Shown here piece by piece: positions 43,604-53,087 of a stretch of 64,000 nucleotides of DNA. Under the pieces are notes generated by a model. That model did no database searches. It was not told where the DNA came from and saw nothing but the letters and a program-made list of their open reading frames with translations. The stretch spans positions 37,252 through 101,251 of the forward strand of contig NZ_JAQIBC010000006.1 of assembly GCF_030347995.1 (NCBI RefSeq). The letters are read 5' to 3'. The position numbers and the translations under genes are program-made. This stretch comes from Sulfurovum xiamenensis (lineage in GTDB: Bacteria; Campylobacterota; Campylobacteria; Campylobacterales; Sulfurovaceae). Position 1 is the stretch's first letter. Every line of letters starts with the position of its first letter.

Positions 43604-43737
43604 TCTTTTCCAATCCAGTAAGAAAGTCTTAAAAACTTAAATTTTGTCGACTTTTTGCTTTTATTAGCGTATTTATAGCTAAATCAACCTTATTTAAAAA
43701 TAAAAGTAACTTTAAGAATAGGGATTTTTAAGCTGTT

Positions 43738-44643
43738 TTAAAGTGATTTCATTGCCTTTATATAGACTCTTTTAGGAGCAGGGTACCCCTCAACGGTCTT
43801 TGTTTGATCATCAGGGTCGAGGAAATCTTCCAGGCTTTGTGTCTCTATCCACTCTGTTTTTCTCTGTTCAGTCGGTTCTGTTTTCATGATCTCCAATACT
43901 TCAACAGTTTCAAACCCAGCCCTGAAGCACCAGTTCTTTAAAGCATTGACCGTAGGAACGAAATAGATATTTGGTATCTTTGAATAACGGTCTCTAGGCG
44001 TCAGACACATCTCGCCTTCACCATCTATCATAAAGGTATCTAGAATGAGTTCACCGCCTTTATTAAGGCCTTTAAAAAGTGACTTCAGCATAGCAATAGG
44101 GTCAGACCTATGATAGAGCACCCCCAAACAGAAGAGTGTATCAAACTTATGTTCATAGAACTCTACATGCTCTACACCCAATAGTTCATAGACAATGTCA
44201 GACTTGATAAAATGGTTGATGAACTGAAACTGGGAATAATAGATAGCAGAAGGATCAAAGCCTATCAGTTTTTTAGGTTCCTGGGACAACATACGAAACA
44301 GGTAATATCCATTGTTGCATCCTATGTCACCCACAACCTTGTCTTTCAGGTTAAAATGCGGTTCTAGCAGATTGTATTTTATTTGGCTTTGCCATTCAGA
44401 GTCTATGAAAAGATCATTGATCTGAAACGGCCCTTTTCGCCAGGGCTTCATCAGAAGTGCCGTCTCTTTTATCTGCTGGGCATCCTGTCGACTAAGGTCC
44501 TTGATCTGAACCTCAACCCTATCTCCAAGCGTTACCTCAACATTCTCATACGTTTTAAGTGATCTGATAGCATCCTGAAAAGGTGCGATATTTTTCCACG
44601 TAAGCCATTTCTTACGCTCATCTCGTAAACTGTTTAAATCCAT
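43738..44643 (-). CDS. cmoB: tRNA U34 carboxymethyltransferase
   Basis: 301 residues. W-R-K-G-P-F near 69-74, I-D-S-E-W-Q-S near 81-87, D-I-G-C-N-N-G-Y-Y near 107-115 (SAM site), and L-G-V-L-Y-H-R near 174-180 are characteristic of CmoB. It uses carboxy-SAM to finish the cmo5U modification at the tRNA wobble position. CmoA, the carboxy-SAM maker, is not nearby. It abuts the cyclophilin gene. Confidence 0.93.
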   Translation of the reverse strand: MDLNSLRDERKKWLTWKNIAPFQDAIRSLKTYENVEVTLGDRVEVQIKDLSRQDAQQIKETALLMKPWRKGPFQINDLFIDSEWQSQIKYNLLEPHFNLKDKVVGDIGCNNGYYLFRMLSQEPKKLIGFDPSAIYYSQFQFINHFIKSDIVYELLGVEHVEFYEHKFDTLFCLGVLYHRSDPIAMLKSLFKGLNKGGELILDTFMIDGEGEMCLTPRDRYSKIPNIYFVPTVNALKNWCFRAGFETVEVLEIMKTEPTEQRKTEWIETQSLEDFLDPDDQTKTVEGYPAPKRVYIKAMKSL

Positions 44644-45174
44644 CTATTTTTTGATATATGCTTTTTGAATAACCTGATCGAACATTGGTCTGTCCCCTCT
44701 ACCCGTCGAAACATTTTCCATCTTACGTACTGCATCTTCACCTGAAATCACTTCACCGAATATCGTATGTTTACCGTTTAACCAAGGGGTTGGCGCAAGT
44801 GTAATGAAAAACTGACTTCCGTTTGTTTTAGGTCCGCGGTTCGCCATAGCCAACAACATCGGTCTATCAAATACAACATTGGGTGCGAATTCATCTGCAA
44901 AATCTTTTTTCCAGATAGACTCACCGCCTCTTCCTGTACCTGTAGGGTCACCACCCTGAATCATGAAACCTTTAATGATCCTATGAAAAATAAGTCCATT
45001 ATAGTAACCGTTTTTGACATGCGTAGTAAAGTTTTCAACGGCAAGCGGTGCCACTTCAGGATACATTTTTAATTCTATTTTCCCTACATTGGTTTCAAGT
45101 ACTACAATCGTATCTTTTGCATAGGCTTGAACAGCCAAACCTATAAAGAGCAAAGCGACCAATAATTTTTTCAT
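44644..45174 (-). CDS. secreted cyclophilin-type peptidyl-prolyl isomerase
   Basis: 176 residues with a signal peptide (cleavage after A-Y-A, about residue 19). The core motifs F-H-R-I-I-K-G-F-M-I-Q-G-G-D near 61-74, N-G-S-Q-F-F-I-T near 117-124, and W-L-N-G-K-H-T-I-F-G-E near 130-140 hold the catalytic Arg and the substrate pocket. It helps fold exported proteins. Ends one base before cmoB starts. Confidence 0.92.
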   Translation of the reverse strand: MKKLLVALLFIGLAVQAYAKDTIVVLETNVGKIELKMYPEVAPLAVENFTTHVKNGYYNGLIFHRIIKGFMIQGGDPTGTGRGGESIWKKDFADEFAPNVVFDRPMLLAMANRGPKTNGSQFFITLAPTPWLNGKHTIFGEVISGEDAVRKMENVSTGRGDRPMFDQVIQKAYIKK

Positions 45175-45233
45175 CTATCTTCCTTTTCATAATGTATCTA
45201 TTTAATATGTGCTTATTATAACGCGTTTAACGT

Positions 45234-46760
45234 TTATTTCGCATAATTGACAGCACGGGTTTCACGGATCACATTCACTTTTATTTCACCGGGGTACTGT
45301 ACTTTTTCCTCTATCTCTTTGGCAATTTCCTTACTTAAGAGTACGGTTTCATTGTCATTCATCTTTTGGGCATTGACAAATACACGTATCTCCCTGCCTG
45401 CATTAATGGCATAGGCTTGCGTGACATACTCCTTACTCAGTGCAATATCTTCAACCTCTTTCACACGTTTTGTAAAGCTTTCAAGCACCTCTCTTCTTGC
45501 TCCGGGTCTTGCTGCAGAGAGTTTATCTGCAGCACATACCGCAGCACTCTCCACAGAGTCAGGTTCCTCATATCCATGATGGGCATAGATGGCATTGATC
45601 ACCGTAGGGTGTTCTCCATGCTTACGACAAAGCTCTACACCGATATCTACATGTGAACCACCCATATCCTGTGTCAAAGCCTTGCCGATATCATGCAAAA
45701 GACCGGCACGAAGCGCAAGTTTTTCATCTCCACCCATTTCGGCAGCCATGACACGCGCAAGTTTGGCTACCTCCAAAGTATGTGCCAGTGCATTCTGTCC
45801 ATAGCTGGCTCTGTATTTCATACGGCCCAAAAGTTTCACCAGTTCTTCATGCATAGGAAAGAGCCCTAGTTCTATAAGGATATTTTCACCCTCTTCATAT
45901 GTTTTTTGTTCGAACTCCTCTTCCACTTTGGCATGGACTTCCTCTATACGACCCGGATGGATACGTCCATCTTCTACCAGTATCTCTATCACCCTGGTTG
46001 CAATAGCCCTTCGATAGAGATTAAAACTGCTTACAAGGATCACACCCGGTGTTTCATCTATCACGATATCCACACCCAAGAGCATCTCCAGTGTCTTGAT
46101 GTTCCTACCCTCTTTACCGATGATACGTCCTTTGTGCTCATCACTTGGCAAATTGACAAGGTTGATCAGACGCTCTCCTGCAAAATCACCTGCATAACGC
46201 GTCGTGGCCTGTGCCAAAATATAATTGGCTTTTCGCTCACCCTCTTCTTTTGCTATCTGCTCATACTTGCGTACAATATTGGCAACATCTGCACGGCTCT
46301 GCTCTTCCACCTTCTCTAAAATATATGCTTTGGCTTCCTCTTTGGTCAAAGATGCGATATGTTGCATTTTATCTACGGTATTGGCAATCTCTTCTTGTTT
46401 TCTTTGCTCAAGTTTATCTAACTGCTTCTCTTTCTCCAATACCCTCTTTTCCAAGAGTTTTAAACTTTCTTCTTTAGACGTCAACTCTTTGGTTTTCAAT
46501 ATTAAGGTGCGGTTACGTTCATCTACCTTTGCCACACGTTTTTGAAACTCACGCTCTTGTTCCAACTCATTCTCTTTGATCTTTACATGTGCAGATTTGA
46601 GTAAAAGTTCCGTCTCTTTTGCTATCGCATTGGCCTTGGCTTTGGCTTCTGACTCTATATATGAGAATTTGTTCTGTGTGCTCTTTTTTAACCACAGGTA
46701 ACACACACCTGTGCCTATAGCTGCACCAGCTATACCAGAAACCCCTATTATCCCTAACAT
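45234..46760 (-). CDS. rny: ribonuclease Y
   Basis: 508 residues, normal length. One N-terminal membrane span (about 2-23), a long charged coiled coil (about 30-195), a KH domain (G-R-I-I-G-K-E-G-R-N-I near 212-222), and an HD domain with H-D near 355 (L-L-H-D-I-G-K) bearing the metal site. It starts mRNA decay in bacteria that lack RNase E, as Campylobacterota do. The 94-base gap to the next gene holds a small TTTGCT/AGCAAA stem. Confidence 0.95.
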   Translation of the reverse strand: MLGIIGVSGIAGAAIGTGVCYLWLKKSTQNKFSYIESEAKAKANAIAKETELLLKSAHVKIKENELEQEREFQKRVAKVDERNRTLILKTKELTSKEESLKLLEKRVLEKEKQLDKLEQRKQEEIANTVDKMQHIASLTKEEAKAYILEKVEEQSRADVANIVRKYEQIAKEEGERKANYILAQATTRYAGDFAGERLINLVNLPSDEHKGRIIGKEGRNIKTLEMLLGVDIVIDETPGVILVSSFNLYRRAIATRVIEILVEDGRIHPGRIEEVHAKVEEEFEQKTYEEGENILIELGLFPMHEELVKLLGRMKYRASYGQNALAHTLEVAKLARVMAAEMGGDEKLALRAGLLHDIGKALTQDMGGSHVDIGVELCRKHGEHPTVINAIYAHHGYEEPDSVESAAVCAADKLSAARPGARREVLESFTKRVKEVEDIALSKEYVTQAYAINAGREIRVFVNAQKMNDNETVLLSKEIAKEIEEKVQYPGEIKVNVIRETRAVNYAK

Positions 46761-46854
46761 TACTTATCCTTTGCTCATTACATATCCCCTAACATACGAA
46801 CCAGGTTCCTACGCTATGCGATCATCCAAGCTTTGCTTTTTTAGCAAAACCTAT

Positions 46855-47418
46855 TTAAGCGGTGATAATCATGTCTGCTTTTACATCATAATCGTCTGTT
46901 ATGATCTCTTTGCTGTAACACAATTCACGCGCTACAAAAACTGTTTTGTTGATATATCTATTCTGTTTTTCATAAAATCTATCATACATACCTTTGCCAA
47001 ATCCAACACGTCTCAGTGTTAGATCGACTCCCACAATAGGTACGATAGCAATATCTATATTTTTTATTCTGTATTGTTTTGAATCGTTGGGTTCTTTTAT
47101 CCCAAACTTCTTTTTCTTTAGTGGAAGTCTATATTTTACCAACCTAAAACTTGCACCTTCCATAAACGGTACATAGAGCAGTTTCTTCTCCATGCGTAAT
47201 CTCCGTATGAGAGGATAGATATTCACCTCTGTTCCCAAAGGGATATAAAGCATCACCGTATTAGCTTTATTCTCCACAATATATTGATAGAGTGCCTGTA
47301 CTATTGTCTTATCTTTTTTATAACTGCCACATCCTGAAACCCTCTTTAACCGTTCCAGGCTCTCACATCTAAATTGCTTTTTTTTACCCTCTTTTGTCAT
47401 ACTCATCCATCTATTCAT
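46855..47418 (-). CDS. 5-formyltetrahydrofolate cyclo-ligase
   Basis: 187 residues. Y-I-P-L-G-T-E-V-N near 59-67 and V-G-V-D-L-T-L-R-R-V-G-F-G-K-G-M-Y-D-R-F near 137-156 match the ATP and folate sites of the family. It returns 5-formyl-THF to 5,10-methenyl-THF. The start is uncertain: ATGs at 47418, 47406 and 47400 are in frame, none with a strong ribosome site. It is divergent from the thioredoxin-like gene. Confidence 0.9.
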   Translation of the reverse strand: MNRWMSMTKEGKKKQFRCESLERLKRVSGCGSYKKDKTIVQALYQYIVENKANTVMLYIPLGTEVNIYPLIRRLRMEKKLLYVPFMEGASFRLVKYRLPLKKKKFGIKEPNDSKQYRIKNIDIAIVPIVGVDLTLRRVGFGKGMYDRFYEKQNRYINKTVFVARELCYSKEIITDDYDVKADMIITA

Positions 47419-47477
47419 CTTATTATTTATTGCTCTTTGGCTATAATCGCCAGACTAATTATACCAAAAGGGTCTGT

Positions 47478-48149
47478 GTGCATAAAAAAACAGCTGCGCT
47501 TCTTTCATTATTACTATTACTACTCATTCTTTTGATCGTCTTTATCGTAAGAGAAGAGAAACAACCTAAATCCACCCCTCTTCCCACTGAAAACACAACT
47601 GAAGTGATTGCAAAAAAGGATAAAACGCTACAAAAAGGTGTGCTTCCTCAAGTGAAATCATCGGTACCGAAAATACCCTCAAAGGTCTTTACACTCATCA
47701 ACACGAAAGTGCAAAGTCATAAAGTGGCTATCTCCGATCAACAAGTCGTTTTTCAGGATGCCAAACAACCGATTGTCATGGTCAATCTTTTTGCTACATG
47801 GTGTCCGCCTTGTATCGGAGAAATACCCTATTTGAATGATCTTCAGAAAAAATACAAAGAAGAGCTTTTTGTTGTAGGTATACTTACCCATGACACGATC
47901 ACACAAGATGCATTGGGGAGCTTTATGGCAAAAAACCAGATCAATTATTTTATCTCCAACGGTACAGAAAACGATACCTTTGCAGATCATCTGGCAACGA
48001 CACTCGACCTGCCTAAGAACTTTCCGATCCCCCTTACAGTCATATATGTCAAAGGGGAGTACTTCACACACTATGAAGGTGCCGTTCCCGTCGAGATGAT
48101 AGAATACGATATACAACAAGCAAAAAAACAATTAGAAGCAAGGGAATAG
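47478..48149 (+). CDS. TlpA/ResA-like membrane-anchored thioredoxin
   Basis: 223 residues from GTG 47478, which has AAAAGGG 6 to 8 bases upstream; the frame reaches further back, but that would overlap the divergent gene. A membrane anchor (about 8-25), a polar linker, then a thioredoxin fold with W-C109-P-P-C112 and a cis-Pro. CPPC and the anchor are typical of periplasmic reductants used in cytochrome c maturation or protein disulfide repair. ftsY follows after 3 bases. Confidence 0.85.
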   Translation: MHKKTAALLSLLLLLLILLIVFIVREEKQPKSTPLPTENTTEVIAKKDKTLQKGVLPQVKSSVPKIPSKVFTLINTKVQSHKVAISDQQVVFQDAKQPIVMVNLFATWCPPCIGEIPYLNDLQKKYKEELFVVGILTHDTITQDALGSFMAKNQINYFISNGTENDTFADHLATTLDLPKNFPIPLTVIYVKGEYFTHYEGAVPVEMIEYDIQQAKKQLEARE

Positions 48150-48152
48150 AAC

Positions 48153-49019
48153 ATGTTTAATTTATTAAAAAAAGTATTGGGTAAAACCAGTGATGCCATC
48201 AAAGATGTTGCACCAACAAAACGAAAAGTGATCCCCAAAGATGAATTTGAAGATATTTTGCTTGAAGCAGATGTACATTATGAACTTGTAGAAAAAATTT
48301 TAACCGGATTACCTGACAAGATAAATCGAATCCAGGCATTCAACTCACTTATCTCTGTTTTTCAGTATAAAGCAGACTTCAAAGAGAGTGATGCCAAACC
48401 TTTTGTAGAGATGATCATAGGTGTCAATGGTGCAGGAAAGACAACGACCATTTCCAAACTGGCATATCGCTACAAACAAGCAGGTAAAAAGGTGATGCTG
48501 GGGGCTGGAGATACTTTCCGTGCCGCAGCAATAGAACAGCTTACAAGATGGGCAGACAAATTAGAGATCCCTATCATTGCGACACAACAGGGGCATGATC
48601 CCTCTGCTGTAGTCTTTGATGCGATCGAGTCTGCAAAAGCCAAAGGTTTTGATAATATCATCATTGACACCGCAGGGAGACTCCACACACAAACGAACCT
48701 GAGTGAAGAACTCAAAAAAATGATCCGTGTCGCAGGAAAAGCGCTTGATGGTGCTCCACACCGTAAAATGCTTATTCTGGATGGTACACAAGGCAGTTCT
48801 TCTATCAACCAGGCAAAAGCATTCAATGATATGATCGGGGTTGATGGTATCATCATTACTAAACTTGACGGTACCGCCAAAGGTGGTTCTGTATTCAGTA
48901 TCGCTGATGAATTAAAATTGCCTATCTTTTATATAGGTACGGGAGAACAGCCTCAAGACCTTATTCAATTCAAGGCGAATGAGTATATCAATACGATACT
49001 CGACGAGATCTTTATTTAG
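48153..49019 (+). CDS. ftsY: signal recognition particle receptor FtsY
   Basis: 288 residues, the short form without the acidic A domain of E. coli. An N domain (about 1-85) precedes the G domain: G-V-N-G-A-G-K-T-T-T near 90-99, D-T-A-G-R near 171-175, T-K-L-D-G-T-A-K-G-G near 232-241. It docks SRP-ribosome complexes at the membrane. Its last 8 bases overlap the 3' end of the convergent plsC-like gene. Confidence 0.95.
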   Translation: MFNLLKKVLGKTSDAIKDVAPTKRKVIPKDEFEDILLEADVHYELVEKILTGLPDKINRIQAFNSLISVFQYKADFKESDAKPFVEMIIGVNGAGKTTTISKLAYRYKQAGKKVMLGAGDTFRAAAIEQLTRWADKLEIPIIATQQGHDPSAVVFDAIESAKAKGFDNIIIDTAGRLHTQTNLSEELKKMIRVAGKALDGAPHRKMLILDGTQGSSSINQAKAFNDMIGVDGIIITKLDGTAKGGSVFSIADELKLPIFYIGTGEQPQDLIQFKANEYINTILDEIFI

Positions 49020-49716
49020 AGGTCTCAGCCTCGTCATCAAGAGAAAACATTTCACGATACCTGATCTCAAGGCTTGTTTTCTCTTTGTAATCGATGACAT
49101 CACCAATGACAATGGTCACCTCTTGTGCCAGTTTACTGTCATTTAATGCATTTTTCAATGCCTTGTCCGCATCCGTTTTAATATACACAGGCAAAATAGG
49201 CAGACGGTTTTTCAAAGCGATGAGGCGTGACCCCTCTTTGAATGTTGTCACTGCTTTGTCTGTTTTATTTCGTGTCCCTTCAGGAAAAATAAAAATGGAT
49301 TCTCCACGTTTGACCGCCTCTTTTGTCTCAGCAAAAAAACCGCTCATCTGGCTCTTTTCTCTATCAAGGAGTATGGAACCCGCATTCCGGACAAAAAGTC
49401 CAAAGAAAAAAGAGTTATAGAGCTCTTTTTTGGAGATCCATGGACCAAATATTGTTGTATGCTTCAGTGCTACTTCTATGAGAGGCGGATCAATGATACT
49501 TCTATGGTTCACCACAAGGAGATATTGGCCCTCTTGTGGCAGTTTTTCCGGATTTTCAACCTTCACTGAAATATGTAAAGCATCAAGCTGTGCCTCAGAA
49601 TAGGCAAGCCTTAATCTTTTGATCTCCATAGGGTCCTTGACTTTACTTAATCTATACCCAAAACTGTTTGTCAGATAAAGACCGTAGAAAAGCTGTTTAA
49701 TAGTATTAAATGTCAC
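49012..49716 (-). CDS. plsC: 1-acyl-sn-glycerol-3-phosphate acyltransferase family protein
   Basis: 234 residues. The acyltransferase motif H71-x4-D76 (N-H-R-S-I-I-D) and E-G-T-R at 146-149 in F-P-E-G-T-R-N are both intact, which is the catalytic and glycerophosphate-binding pair of PlsC. It makes phosphatidic acid for membrane lipid. Paralogues with other acyl acceptors exist, so the symbol is likely rather than certain. Confidence 0.85.
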   Translation of the reverse strand: MTFNTIKQLFYGLYLTNSFGYRLSKVKDPMEIKRLRLAYSEAQLDALHISVKVENPEKLPQEGQYLLVVNHRSIIDPPLIEVALKHTTIFGPWISKKELYNSFFFGLFVRNAGSILLDREKSQMSGFFAETKEAVKRGESIFIFPEGTRNKTDKAVTTFKEGSRLIALKNRLPILPVYIKTDADKALKNALNDSKLAQEVTIVIGDVIDYKEKTSLEIRYREMFSLDDEAETSK

Positions 49717-49867
49717 TGGTTTTCCTTCATATATGCCGGAATTATAACCAAAAGAGTTAAAAAGTATACATGATATACCACCCTGTCCATCTACACATCA
49801 TTGACATTCGGAGAGCTTTAAAAGATGTCAATATGACATATTTTCTCATTTTTACATCATATCATCC

Positions 49868-49873
49868 TATAAT
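49868..49873 (+). promoter_or_regulatory. -10 box of radA
   Basis: TATAAT 29 bases before ATG 49902, in an AT-rich region between the divergent plsC-like gene and radA. Confidence 0.5.
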
Positions 49874-49901
49874 ACCATCACAATAGAACAGAAGGCAAAT
49901 C

Positions 49902-51254
49902 ATGGCAAAGAAAAAAACACTATTTGAATGTCAGGCATGTGGATTTCAATCTCCAAGATGGATGGGAAAATGTACATCATGTGATCAATGGGAAACAATG
50001 ATCGAACTAAGTGCTGACCAGATCAAATTTTTGAAAGAGACTTCAAGTTCCAGTGCTTCAGGTTCAGCTATCCCCAAAGCAAAACCGATTACACAGATAG
50101 AAGAAGACAATATTATCCGTTTTACCTCAGGAAGCGGAGAGCTGGATCTGGTACTGGGCGGAGGTATTGTCCCGGGTTCACTTACCCTCATAGGAGGCAG
50201 TCCGGGGGTAGGAAAATCGACCCTTCTACTCAAGATCGCAGGAAACCTGGCAAGAGCATCAAAAAAGGTCCTCTACGTCTCTGGAGAAGAGTCTGCCGGA
50301 CAGATAAAACTGCGTGCCAATAGACTGGATGCAAACCATGAAAACCTTTTTCTGCTCCCTGAGATCAATCTTGGTTCTGTCCTCTCAGAGATCGGTAATC
50401 ACGCCTATGAACTGATTGTCATCGACTCCATACAAACCCTCTACTCTGATGAAAACCCCTCTGCTCCTGGTTCGGTCACACAGGTACGTATGATCACTTT
50501 TGAACTGATGCGTATCGCGAAGTCTTTACAGATACCTATCTTTATCATCGGGCATATTACCAAAGATGGTTCCATAGCGGGTCCTAGGGTCCTAGAACAT
50601 ATGGTAGACACGGTGCTCTATTTCGAAGGAGATACAAACTCCGACCTTCGTCTACTGCGCGGGTTTAAAAACCGTTTCGGGGCGACCAATGAAGTGGGTA
50701 TTTTTGAAATGAACAAAGAGGGATTAAACGATGCAAAAAGTATGGCAGGTAAATTTTTCAACAAGGACCATCTCCAGTCAGGTTCTGCACTCACTGTTAT
50801 CATGGAGGGAAGCCGTCCTATCATCGTAGAGGTACAGGCACTGGTTTCAGAATCCTATGGACATCCTAAAAGAAGTTCGACCGGTTTTGATAACAATCGT
50901 CTGGGTATGCTTTTGGCACTCCTTGAAAAGAAACTGGATCTGCCTTTGGGTACCTATGATGTCTTTATCAATGTCTCAGGAGGGATCAAAATACATGAAC
51001 CCTCTGCCGATCTTGCGATCATCGCAGCTATATTAAGCAGCTATAGAGACAGGAAACTGAGTGCAGAGACACTTTTTCTGGGTGAAGTCAGTCTGACTGG
51101 TGAGATACGTGAAGTCTCAGGACTCGCTCAACGTCTCAAAGAGATCGCAACGCAAGGATTTACAAAAGCGGTCATACCCAATAAGCCACTTGAAAAAACT
51201 AACGTTAAATGTTTTATAGCCGATGAAGTCTCTAAAGTTGTTGAGTGGATGTAA
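49902..51254 (+). CDS. radA: DNA repair protein RadA
   Basis: 450 residues. A zinc finger (C10, C13, C24, C27), a RecA-like ATPase with G-G-S-P-G-V-G-K-S-T near 101-110, the K-N-R-F-G motif near 253-257 special to RadA, and a Lon-like C-terminal domain. It is a helicase for branch migration in recombination. AGAAGG precedes ATG. The acpS gene follows. Confidence 0.96.
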   Translation: MAKKKTLFECQACGFQSPRWMGKCTSCDQWETMIELSADQIKFLKETSSSSASGSAIPKAKPITQIEEDNIIRFTSGSGELDLVLGGGIVPGSLTLIGGSPGVGKSTLLLKIAGNLARASKKVLYVSGEESAGQIKLRANRLDANHENLFLLPEINLGSVLSEIGNHAYELIVIDSIQTLYSDENPSAPGSVTQVRMITFELMRIAKSLQIPIFIIGHITKDGSIAGPRVLEHMVDTVLYFEGDTNSDLRLLRGFKNRFGATNEVGIFEMNKEGLNDAKSMAGKFFNKDHLQSGSALTVIMEGSRPIIVEVQALVSESYGHPKRSSTGFDNNRLGMLLALLEKKLDLPLGTYDVFINVSGGIKIHEPSADLAIIAAILSSYRDRKLSAETLFLGEVSLTGEIREVSGLAQRLKEIATQGFTKAVIPNKPLEKTNVKCFIADEVSKVVEWM

Positions 51255-51270
51255 TAGATATAATATAGGT

Positions 51271-51621
51271 ATGAAAATAGGAACAGATATCGTAGAGATC
51301 AAGCGAATAGAAAAAGCATTAACACAGTTTGGTGATAAATTTAAACAACGTTTTTTGAATCCCCAAGAGATCGAATTCGTACAAAAGACAGCCTCTATCG
51401 CTGGATTTTGGGCAGCGAAAGAGGCTATTGCAAAAGCGTTGGGTTGCGGCATTGGCAGTGAACTCACATTCCATGATATCATCATCACCAAAAATTCCCG
51501 TGGTGCTCCTACATTTATACTCAGTAAAGAAGCACAAAAAATACACCAGATCAAAACATCTTCGCTCTCCATCAGCCATGATGGAGGGTTTGCTATCGCC
51601 GTTGCAGTCATTAGCCAATGA
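51271..51621 (+). CDS. acpS: holo-[acyl-carrier-protein] synthase
   Basis: 116 residues from ATG 51271. G-T-D-I-V-E-I-K-R-I near 4-13 and F-W-A-A-K-E-A-I-A-K-A near 45-55 hold the metal ligands (Asp and Glu) of the family. It transfers phosphopantetheine to ACP. It starts 16 bases after radA with a weak ribosome site, so coupling is possible. Confidence 0.93.
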   Translation: MKIGTDIVEIKRIEKALTQFGDKFKQRFLNPQEIEFVQKTASIAGFWAAKEAIAKALGCGIGSELTFHDIIITKNSRGAPTFILSKEAQKIHQIKTSSLSISHDGGFAIAVAVISQ

Positions 51622-51717
51622 CCACCCTCTTACTCTTCTAGATTTTAAAAAGTATTATTGTAATTATCGGTGGATTATATTACAATAAGCATATGATTAT
51701 TGCCTAAAGGAGTAGAT

Positions 51718-52092
51718 ATGAAATATAGCATCATCACTATCGCTATTCTGATGCTCTTGGGAGGATGTGACCAACCTACTGTGGAAAATAAAGTCAAAAA
51801 TACCCCTCATGTTGTAAAACAAACGTACCTTCCTCCCCCTCCAAAGAAAAAGATAAAACTCAAAGAAGTGGATGATACCAATTTTGATACAGCCTACATG
51901 TATCCCAAGGATAAAAAGAAAAACGAAAAAATAGAGATAGCTGAGCAAATGGCCAGTACCACTTCAAATACCATGGACAAAGAAGAGTGTATTGCGATGA
52001 TCACGCAAGAAAAGTTCGAAAAATATGCTGCGATGTTCGGCAGTGAAGCTGCTTCCATCAAACGATGTAAAATGCTCAAAGCGACACGATAG
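51718..52092 (+). CDS. small lipoprotein of unknown function
   Basis: 124 residues from ATG 51718 with AAAGGAG 8 bases before it. The lipobox is L-L-G-G-C17. A Lys/Pro-rich stretch (about 38-52, with P-P-P-P-K-K-K) is followed by a helical tail with two cysteines in E-C-I-A-M and R-C-K-M-L near the end, about 25 apart, possibly disulfide-bonded. The family is not recognised. It ends 8 bases from the convergent methyltransferase gene. Confidence 0.65.
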   Translation: MKYSIITIAILMLLGGCDQPTVENKVKNTPHVVKQTYLPPPPKKKIKLKEVDDTNFDTAYMYPKDKKKNEKIEIAEQMASTTSNTMDKEECIAMITQEKFEKYAAMFGSEAASIKRCKMLKATR

Positions 52093-52100
52093 CAGAAACG

Positions 52101-53087
52101 CTACTTTCTGAAATGTATCAATTTAAACCTGTCTCCCATCATCGTGGGAGATATCAGTGTTTTGATCTTATCTGCTTCACTCATATACCTTGCCTGCGTT
52201 GTCTGTTTGGCAAAGCTTTCAAGAATATCAATGATCCCAAAGCGTATTAAAGCACGCGCCTGTGTCTCATAAGCAACTTCTTCAAAACCTGCTGCTGTAA
52301 ATGCTTCACTGACATGTCCAAAGTTCACATCATACGTAATATCATCTTTTTTATAAGATTCAGACAGGACCAGTGCTTCATCAAACAGAGGAAAGGTTTC
52401 ATGTGCCCTGTAGACACGTATGGAGAAGTCATTACGTACATACTTCTCACCATAATCAAAAGAGACAAAATCACATCTCTCTATACCTTCTGCCATCTCC
52501 TTTGCAAACGCCTCATAGCCTATGGCGATCTCACCCTGTTTTAAATGATGTTTTTTAGCCCAGTTCAACATCTCTTCAGGCGCTTCTACCCACTCTATCT
52601 GATCTTCTTTGACCAGGGCTATCTTGTAATTTTTTAAAAGTTCGCAAGGGAAAGCATCAAAAATTTCATTGGCGACAACAAATGCATAGGCTGCTTCAAC
52701 TTCTGCAATGTCATTAAAATGTGTGATCTGTATATCAGTACCAAAACGCTCCTCTATATAAGCCAATTGCGCCTTTCGCACTTCAGGCTGGCGTTCTACG
52801 ATACCAAACTTCAGTGTTTGTACCAAAGTCGGGTCACACGTATAAAGCCACTGTATCATGTCACAGATCAAATATCCCTGGTGTGCACCTATCTCTATCA
52901 GCCATCCGTTCCTGTCTGCCTTACCCTCTTTCAAAAGAGTATAGAAATAATTGGCAATACTGGCACCAAAAAATCTGCTGGTACTCACAGCTGTATAGAA
53001 ATCTCCGGATTTACCTATCGCTTTAAAATTTTTATAGTAACCCTCTTCGCCATACAGCCATGCATTCATATAGTCGCTAAATTGCAT
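52101..53087 (-). CDS. MidA/NDUFAF7-family SAM-dependent methyltransferase
   Basis: 328 residues. G-D-F-Y-T-A-V-S-T-S near 28-37, E-I-G-A-H-Q-G near 65-71 (SAM loop), and V-V-A-N-E-I-F-D-A-F-P near 138-148 match the family. NDUFAF7 dimethylates an arginine in the 49-kDa subunit of complex I; in bacteria the target is not firmly known. It overlaps the TolC-like gene by 11 bases, so it is expressed with it. Confidence 0.82.
   Translation of the reverse strand: MQFSDYMNAWLYGEEGYYKNFKAIGKSGDFYTAVSTSRFFGASIANYFYTLLKEGKADRNGWLIEIGAHQGYLICDMIQWLYTCDPTLVQTLKFGIVERQPEVRKAQLAYIEERFGTDIQITHFNDIAEVEAAYAFVVANEIFDAFPCELLKNYKIALVKEDQIEWVEAPEEMLNWAKKHHLKQGEIAIGYEAFAKEMAEGIERCDFVSFDYGEKYVRNDFSIRVYRAHETFPLFDEALVLSESYKKDDITYDVNFGHVSEAFTAAGFEEVAYETQARALIRFGIIDILESFAKQTTQARYMSEADKIKTLISPTMMGDRFKLIHFRK

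Noticed and set aside
46761..46854. 6S RNA next to the 5-formyl-THF cyclo-ligase gene, as in gammaproteobacteria
   Set aside because: The gap is only 94 bases and shows no long hairpin with a central bubble.
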